From assembly GCF_005771435.1 (NCBI RefSeq), contig NZ_VANI01000014.1, forward strand, positions 124,001 to 188,000: 64,000 bases of DNA, in the 5' to 3' direction. A program made the position numbers and the translations under genes. Position 1 is the first letter of the stretch; every line of letters begins with the position of its first letter. This document shows positions 58,752 through 64,000 of the stretch, one piece after another. The stretch is from Microbulbifer harenosus (GTDB lineage: Bacteria > Pseudomonadota > Gammaproteobacteria > Pseudomonadales > Cellvibrionaceae). Under the pieces are notes generated by a model that saw nothing but the letters and a program-made list of their open reading frames with translations, made no database searches and was not told the DNA's origin.

Positions 58752-59825
58752 ATGCTGGCAATACCGCCCATGATCTGGATCTGGATTGCATTCATCGCGT
58801 TTGTGCTGCTAATGCTGGCTCTGGACCTAGGTGTGTTTCATCGCCACGCCCACGAGGTTAATTTGCGCGAAGCGATGCTGTGGTCGGCGGTCTGGATAAC
58901 CCTGGGTTTGCTGTTTTCCGTCTTCGTCTGCTTTGCTTACGACGCCAAACTGTTTGGACTGGGTACCGAGCCCGACGCGGTCGATGGCCTGTTGAACAGC
59001 GGCGCCAGTGCCACCCAGAAATATCTACTTGGCTACGTGATTGAAAAGTCCCTCAGTGTGGACAATATCTTCGTCATCGCGATCATTTTCGATTACTTCC
59101 ACATACCGAGAAAGCATCAGCACCGGGTACTTTTCTGGGGCATCCTCGGCGCACTGGTACTGCGCGGACTCATGATCGCGCTGGGCGCCAGGCTGGTGGC
59201 GGAATTCCACTGGATTCTCTACTTGTTCGCGATTTTCCTGATTCTGACCGCGCTAAAAATACTGCTGCTAAAGTCCGATTCCCCAAATCCCGGCCGCAAT
59301 CTTTTGGTGAGGCTGATCCGGCGCATCGTTCCGGTCACCGAGCGATTGTACGGTCAGCGCTTTATGCTGCGCGCGTCAACCATCGTTGCCCTCGCGGCCG
59401 GAAGGCAGGACGGTCAGGATCCAGCGGTAGCACAACTGCCTCCAGGCAAACTCCTGTTGACGCCGCTTGCGCTGGCACTGATCGTCGTCGAGACAAGCGA
59501 CGTGATTTTCGCGATCGATTCCATCCCCGCCATTTTTGCCATCACGGCCGATCCGTTCCTGGTGTTCACCAGTAATGTGTTTGCGATCCTCGGCCTGCGC
59601 TCATTGTACTTCGCCTTGTCCGCCGTTATCGCCAGGTTCCATTACCTGAAAACCGCGCTGGCACTGGTGTTGATAGTCGTGGGCATAAAAATGCTGCTGG
59701 CAGACTGGTTACATGCACTGGTCGGGTCACACTTCAATCTGTATCTGCTGGTGGTGGTGCTGGCGATTCTCGCATCCGGCGTACTGGTGTCCCTGATCGT
59801 AGAGAATCGCACCAGACAGAAATAG
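58752..59825 (+). CDS. TerC family integral membrane protein (Alx-like)
   Basis: A 357-residue membrane protein with nine to ten hydrophobic segments. The TerC motif LGYVIEKSLSVDNIFVIAII at about residue 95-115 and the repeated-half motif LALIVVETSDVIFAIDSIP around 240 carry the conserved acidic residues. The family includes Alx and YkoY and exports manganese or takes part in tellurite and alkaline-pH stress. It follows ppsA after about 180 bp with the short permease-like ORF between them. Confidence 0.93.
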   Translation: MLAIPPMIWIWIAFIAFVLLMLALDLGVFHRHAHEVNLREAMLWSAVWITLGLLFSVFVCFAYDAKLFGLGTEPDAVDGLLNSGASATQKYLLGYVIEKSLSVDNIFVIAIIFDYFHIPRKHQHRVLFWGILGALVLRGLMIALGARLVAEFHWILYLFAIFLILTALKILLLKSDSPNPGRNLLVRLIRRIVPVTERLYGQRFMLRASTIVALAAGRQDGQDPAVAQLPPGKLLLTPLALALIVVETSDVIFAIDSIPAIFAITADPFLVFTSNVFAILGLRSLYFALSAVIARFHYLKTALALVLIVVGIKMLLADWLHALVGSHFNLYLLVVVLAILASGVLVSLIVENRTRQK

Positions 59826-60028
59826 CATCCTGTGGATACAACGCGACAATATGAATGCGAGAGGGATTTTCCGATCCACAGCAATAGCCTCCCGAGCGCA
59901 TAGTGACGGTCGCGGAAGATGTGCCGGTCCATTGTGCGGCTGGTGGACTGCAGGGGTTCCACCGTTAAAGTAAAGGTCACGCTAGGCACACTTTGACACA
60001 TGGTCGCCGCAACACATTCGCCATCCCA

Positions 60029-60388
60029 TCACACAATGGCATTTGCCAGGATGATCACCACCCCATAGGACGCGACACCGACAAACACCGGCCATCCCAG
60101 CGATCTGGTCCAGCGCCACACCAACAGGGTCACCATGGCACCCAGCGCCGTCGCGAGCCAGGATGCGAGGCCGGCCTCTCCCGGCACAAGCGATACTCCA
60201 AACATAGCCGCGATCATCAGCGGTCCAAGCACACTGAGCCAGGTGGGCATGGATTCCAGCGTATTTTTTGCTTTGCGTTGAACCAGATGGCGCTGCATCC
60301 ACACCAGTGGCAGGGCCCGCAAAAGAAAGGTTCCAAGTGCGCATGCAAGCAACGCAACCCAGACACCAATGTTCATTCCGCTATTCAT
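60029..60388 (-). CDS. AzlD family branched-chain amino acid exporter small subunit
   Basis: A 119-residue protein with four hydrophobic segments (WVALLACALGTFLLRALPLV, SVLGPLMIAAMFGVSLVP, LATALGAMVTLLVW, VGVASYGVVIILANAIV). The LLRALPLVWMQR turn is typical of AzlD. With AzlC it forms a BrnFE-like exporter of branched-chain amino acids or analogues. It lies 16 bp downstream of the azlC gene; ATG at the first or fifth codon is possible. Confidence 0.88.
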   Translation of the reverse strand: MNSGMNIGVWVALLACALGTFLLRALPLVWMQRHLVQRKAKNTLESMPTWLSVLGPLMIAAMFGVSLVPGEAGLASWLATALGAMVTLLVWRWTRSLGWPVFVGVASYGVVIILANAIV

Positions 60389-60404
60389 TCCGTCGCGTCC
60401 TCCA

Positions 60405-61112
60405 CTACCTGAGCGCGCCCATGCCGAAAAAGACCACAGCCCCAGCGACGGCTGCTACCGGAATCGCCGCGTTGGTCATACCCATCAGGGTAAACAACAG
60501 GGCAACCACTGCGGTACAGCCCAGTGCCAACGACCACAGCCACGACGTAAACCGCGGGGCCAGCAGCACCAGAAACAGCGCCGGCAACGCAAACGGCATA
60601 ACGTCGCCAAGCAGCGGCCACTGCTGTGTCAGTTCCTTACCGGCAATGGCGCCCACTGCGGTACCGCCAATCCAGCTGAACCAGGCCACCAGCATTGCGC
60701 CGATAAACCATCCCAGGCGGTCAGCAGACGGCAGCTGCGGCAGCCGGGTATGGGCCAGTGCAAAGATCTGGTCTGTTAGACCATGCATCAGCCACGGCCA
60801 CAAACGGCTGGTCGAAAGCCATGGCGCCAGATTGGGTCCATAGACGACATGGCGGGCATTGATCAGCAACGTCATCACCACGACGAACCAAAGAGGCGCG
60901 CCCGAGGCGATCATCGCCACAAACAAAAATTGCGATGCACCGGCATAGACCAGTGTCGAGATTGCCACCGCTTCCCAGCTGCTGAAACCAGACTGTAGCG
61001 CAATCAGCCCAAATGAAATGGCCACCGGGATATACCCCCCCAGCAACGGGATGGATTCGCGGGCCCCCAGAAGCAACGAATGGTAATTTGAGGTGGCGAC
61101 TTGCTGGCTCAC
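60405..61112 (-). CDS. AzlC family branched-chain amino acid exporter large subunit
   Basis: A 235-residue integral membrane protein with about seven helices. The family N terminus GARESIPLLGGYIPVAISFG and the VYAGASQFLFVAMIASGAP stretch are present, followed by LINARHVVYGPNLAPWLS, a recurrent AzlC block. It forms the exporter with the AzlD protein encoded just downstream. The promoter must lie in the 304-bp divergent region upstream. Confidence 0.9.
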   Translation of the reverse strand: MSQQVATSNYHSLLLGARESIPLLGGYIPVAISFGLIALQSGFSSWEAVAISTLVYAGASQFLFVAMIASGAPLWFVVVMTLLINARHVVYGPNLAPWLSTSRLWPWLMHGLTDQIFALAHTRLPQLPSADRLGWFIGAMLVAWFSWIGGTAVGAIAGKELTQQWPLLGDVMPFALPALFLVLLAPRFTSWLWSLALGCTAVVALLFTLMGMTNAAIPVAAVAGAVVFFGMGALR

Positions 61113-61416
61113 AGAGTGCCACCTTTATACAGGTCGACAATTGTGTTCAGGTTGCGGTCATGTCGACCGTCGCGGAAATGCCATCTCCTCGTGTCGAGAG
61201 ACGAATTACTCACGGGTACCTCTTTGATTGTGTGGCAAAAGAAATGCTTTATATGAAAAATGCTCCGTGAAAGAAACACCCGGCTATCCATCTAACAGCC
61301 ACAATTCATATGACCACTAACGGAATGTCCGGTCGCGATCCCGTTTGTTCCCCTCGCCCAAGTGCTGTATAACCATCCAGTTTCATCCAGACAGCATCTG
61401 ATCATACGCCGCAACC
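61113..61416. other. Divergent intergenic region azlC / VRR-NUC gene
   Basis: About 300 bp with promoters for both directions. I see no ORF with support, no repeat and no recognisable operator. Confidence 0.5.
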
Positions 61417-63084
61417 ATGTCCGCCCCTGTTGAACTACCTTCAGACTATTACCTGGCGAACTTCCTCGCCCTCCTTGACTTCGTTATGTCTCGCTACGAG
61501 GACCTGCTATCAGCGGACGAGCGCGGGTTTTACGCAGATTTCCGAGCGCTGGATGTGGACAGCCAACGGCTGTACGTGCGGCTGCTGTCGCGCAAAGGCA
61601 GGCCCTCCGCAGCCGGTGCCCTGTTTCGCCAGCGCAAGCTCGCCTACGCCGAGATTGGTGACCTGTCTGCGGCCGCAGAGCGGCTGGTGCAGGTGGGATT
61701 GCTGCTGCGCAACCCCGATCTGGTGATTGCGGAAATTCTACCGCTGTTCAGCAAAGCGGAGCTGCTGCCACTGAGCGAAATACCCCTCCCCCAATCCGTC
61801 AAGCGGCCCGCGCTGGAACAGGTACTGCTGGCACAGGACATACCACCAGCAACCCTGCTTGCAGCCGAGCCGATTCTCGCGGTGCAGGCTGCGGTGCATT
61901 TTGACACCTTCAAACTATGCTTATTCGGCAATCTGAACCAGGACCTGACCGATTGGGTACTGCGGGATCTGGGCCTGTACCGCTATGAGCACTACCCGCT
62001 GGATCGCGAGAATCTGCCATTCCAGAGCCGCGCGCAAATCGAGCAACATCTCGGCTATTACGCTGCACTCGTGCACTTTGAGGAAGACATTGAGGCAGGG
62101 GCCGATGCGATTGCGGCCCTGGCGGCGCAGCTCCCGGTAAACACGCAGCAGGACGCCACTCTGCAACGCCGGCTCGACCGCCTGCGAGTCGCCATGGCCC
62201 GGCAACTGGAACGGCTGGATGCACTGGATGCGGCGGATCAGATTTACCGGGCCTGCGCGCACCCACCGGCACGGGAGCGGCGCGCACGCATAGCGGTAAA
62301 ACGCGGCGATAGTCAGGCGGGGTTAGCGCTGTGCCGGGAGATACTCGCGGAACCTCTCGATGAAGCGGAAGCGATCTTCGCGGAGAGCTTCGGTTACCGC
62401 ACCGCCAAACGGGAAAAAAACCTGCACGGATGGGAGGCGCCCGCGCGCTACCGACCACCGACCGAAACTGTCGCCCTGCCCGCAGCGCAGGAGTGCGTGG
62501 AGCTACTGGCGGCAGCGTGGCTGCAACAGCTCGGCGATTGCCACTACGTAGAAAATACCCTGTTTAACGGCGTGTTCGGGCTGTTTATTTGGGACATCGT
62601 GTTTGCGCCGGTTGCCGGGGCATTTTTCCATCCGTTTCAGATCGCACCCGGCGATTTCCGCACGCCGGACTTTTACCGCGCCCGTCGTGACATGTTCGAG
62701 CAGCGCCTCGGCGAACTGGCGGATGAGCGTTTTGCGGAGCGGGTCTGGCGAAATTTTGATGCGAAATACGGTATCGCCAATCCGCTTGTCGCCTGGGAGG
62801 CGTTGTCCGAGCCGCTGCTGCGTCTGGCGCTCACGCGCATCCCCACCGCACACTGGCTGGTACTGTTCCGACGCCTGCTGAGCGACATCACCAGTCACCG
62901 CAGCGGTCTGCCGGACCTGATCCTGTTTCCGGAAACCGGGGGCTACGAGCTGGTGGAGGTGAAAGGCCCCGGCGACCGGTTGCAACAGAACCAGCAGCGC
63001 TGGCTGGCATACTTCGCCCGCCACCGGATACCGCACCGGGTACTGCACGTCGAGTGGCAGCAGAATGACGGCAACCAGACATGA
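61417..63084 (+). CDS. VRR-NUC nuclease, FAN1-like
   Basis: A 555-residue protein of the bacterial FAN1-like group. The N terminus (about 10-110, DYYLANFLALLDFVMSRYED, then RLLSRKGRP) is the SAP/UIM-free DNA-binding part; a TPR-like helical middle follows (about 200-330). The C-terminal VRR-NUC nuclease (about 440-550) has the PD-(D/E)xK residues in GLPDLILFPETGGYELVEVK (Asp in GLPDL, then ELVEVKGPGD) plus QQRWLAYFARH. Relatives cut flap and interstrand-crosslinked DNA. Its stop overlaps the following helicase start by four bases (ATGA), so both are co-translated. Confidence 0.9.
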   Translation: MSAPVELPSDYYLANFLALLDFVMSRYEDLLSADERGFYADFRALDVDSQRLYVRLLSRKGRPSAAGALFRQRKLAYAEIGDLSAAAERLVQVGLLLRNPDLVIAEILPLFSKAELLPLSEIPLPQSVKRPALEQVLLAQDIPPATLLAAEPILAVQAAVHFDTFKLCLFGNLNQDLTDWVLRDLGLYRYEHYPLDRENLPFQSRAQIEQHLGYYAALVHFEEDIEAGADAIAALAAQLPVNTQQDATLQRRLDRLRVAMARQLERLDALDAADQIYRACAHPPARERRARIAVKRGDSQAGLALCREILAEPLDEAEAIFAESFGYRTAKREKNLHGWEAPARYRPPTETVALPAAQECVELLAAAWLQQLGDCHYVENTLFNGVFGLFIWDIVFAPVAGAFFHPFQIAPGDFRTPDFYRARRDMFEQRLGELADERFAERVWRNFDAKYGIANPLVAWEALSEPLLRLALTRIPTAHWLVLFRRLLSDITSHRSGLPDLILFPETGGYELVEVKGPGDRLQQNQQRWLAYFARHRIPHRVLHVEWQQNDGNQT

Positions 63085-64000
63085 CAACGCGTGAGACACT
63101 AAAGCTGTCGGTGGGCGAGCTGGTGGCATTTTCCTGCCGCCGCGGCGATCTGATGGCCGACGCCCCCGCCGGCCCAACGGCGCAGGAGGGCATCCGCGCA
63201 CATCAGCGCTTGCAAAAAAAGCGACCGGCGGGCAGCGAGGCAGAATACCGGCTGCAAGTGGCCTGCCCGCTGGATGGCCAAACCGTACAGCTGAGCGGCC
63301 GCGTGGATATCCTGCACCCGCAGCAGGATTTGCATCGCCCGGCGCAACTGGATGAAATCAAGACCACCTACTGCACGCCGGATAAACTGCCCGAGGCGGT
63401 GCGGGACCTGCACTGGGCGCAGTTGAAAATCTATGGTTTCTGCTATCTGCTGCAGCGCCAGGAGGAAACCGGAAAGCGCCCTGCCCCGCAGGATCGCCTG
63501 CTGCTGCAGATGCTGTGGTACAACCTCAAACAGAAAAAATCGCACCCGGAACGACGCGAATTCAACTGGCCGGAGCTGGAAGACTTTGCCCACAATGCCA
63601 TGCGCACGTACCTGAACTGGCACCACGCCTGGCAGCAGCACCGGCTGGCGGTGCGCACCAGTGCGCGCGCTCTGGAATTCCCCTTCCCGGATTACCGGCC
63701 GGGCCAGCGCGAACTGGCCATTGCCGCCTACCGCTGTCTGCGCGACGGTGGCGAGCTGGTGGTAGAGGCGCCCACCGGCATCGGCAAAACCGTGAGCACG
63801 CTGTTTCCGGCCGTCAAGGCGTTGGGGGAAGACCATCTGGATCAGCTGGTGTATCTCACTGCAAAAAATTCCGGCCGCCAGGTGGTGCGGGAAACTACGG
63901 CGCGTTTGCAGGCCCTCGGACTTGCGCTGTCGCTGCTGGAAATCCAGGCGAAAGACAAAACCTGTGCCTGCCGCCAGGGGCTTTGCAGCCCGGACGCCGA
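63081..64000 (+). CDS. Rad3/DinG-type helicase with N-terminal RecB/Cas4-like nuclease domain (truncated by window end)
   Basis: 306 codons are visible and the gene continues past 64000. Residues about 1-170 resemble a PD-(D/E)xK RecB-family domain: GRVDILHP, LDEIKTTYCTP and HWAQLKIYGFCYLL give the Asp, E-x-K and Q-x3-Y positions. The superfamily 2 helicase begins near residue 195 (DYRPGQRELAIAAYRCLRD) with Walker A EAPTGIGKTVSTLFP. Cysteines in KTCACRQGLCSPD at the edge may be the first Fe-S cluster ligands, typical of XPD/DinG helicases. It starts at an ATGA overlap with the FAN1-like gene and probably acts with it in DNA repair. Confidence 0.85.
   Translation, partial: MTTRETLKLSVGELVAFSCRRGDLMADAPAGPTAQEGIRAHQRLQKKRPAGSEAEYRLQVACPLDGQTVQLSGRVDILHPQQDLHRPAQLDEIKTTYCTPDKLPEAVRDLHWAQLKIYGFCYLLQRQEETGKRPAPQDRLLLQMLWYNLKQKKSHPERREFNWPELEDFAHNAMRTYLNWHHAWQQHRLAVRTSARALEFPFPDYRPGQRELAIAAYRCLRDGGELVVEAPTGIGKTVSTLFPAVKALGEDHLDQLVYLTAKNSGRQVVRETTARLQALGLALSLLEIQAKDKTCACRQGLCSPDA

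Overview
The window reads as a chromosomal segment of a GC-rich (roughly 55-60% by eye) marine or environmental gammaproteobacterium. The first 11.6 kb carries the housekeeping order clpA-infA-bpt-aat-trxB-ftsK-lolA-rarA-crcB-serS-cysG, typical of Pseudomonas and the Cellvibrionales (Microbulbifer-like bacteria are my best guess, by inference only). There are no rRNA or tRNA genes and no CRISPR array that I can see.

Layout: (1) 1-11.6 kb, conserved core: protein quality control (ClpA, N-end-rule transferases Bpt and Aat), IF-1, thioredoxin reductase, FtsK, then a co-directional lolA-rarA-crcB-serS-cysG run. (2) 11.7-22.3 kb, accessory metabolism: a small membrane protein, a penicillin-acylase-type Ntn hydrolase divergent from a TonB-dependent receptor, an egtB-egtD pair with a DUF411 lipoprotein, a YheT-type hydrolase and a TonB-like single-TM protein. 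(3) 22.3-32.9 kb, a mobile or plastic zone: a tyrosine recombinase with a duplicated 3' end flanking a small ORF, a divergent phosphoketolase-like enzyme, a crystallin/Cry-like/jacalin three-part protein that looks like a pore-forming toxin, a cyclic-nucleotide-binding protein, a thioesterase, and a KfrA-like coiled-coil protein divergent from a second tyrosine recombinase. Between the last two lies a dif-like dyad. (4) 33.0-43.0 kb, one tightly overlapping minus-strand operon for a group 3b-like cytoplasmic NAD(P)-linked [NiFe] hydrogenase (beta, a cNMP-domain protein, gamma, delta, alpha), its maturation protease and HypA-F-C-D-E. HypB is absent, HypA lacks its zinc-finger cysteines, and hypD has an apparent frameshift near its end. 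(5) 43.1-59.8 kb, stress and central carbon genes: GNAT, GAPDH, PfkB, Hsp20, a 2879-residue NdvB-type cyclic beta-glucan synthase, a tandem universal stress protein, PEP synthase and TerC. (6) 60.0-64.0 kb, AzlCD branched-chain amino acid exporter, then a FAN1-like VRR-NUC nuclease overlapping a Rad3/DinG-type helicase that runs off the window and has a RecB/Cas4-like nuclease domain at its N terminus.

Regions 4 and 5 together (hydrogenase, glycolytic and gluconeogenic bypass enzymes, Usp, Hsp20, osmoregulated glucan, plus the phosphoketolase-like enzyme in region 3) look like an energy-limitation or low-oxygen island. This is inference: I did not find convincing Anr/FNR boxes. The most unusual items are the crystallin-Cry-jacalin protein, the KfrA/recombinase/dif-like module, the integrase 3'-end duplication, and the nuclease-helicase pair at the right edge.
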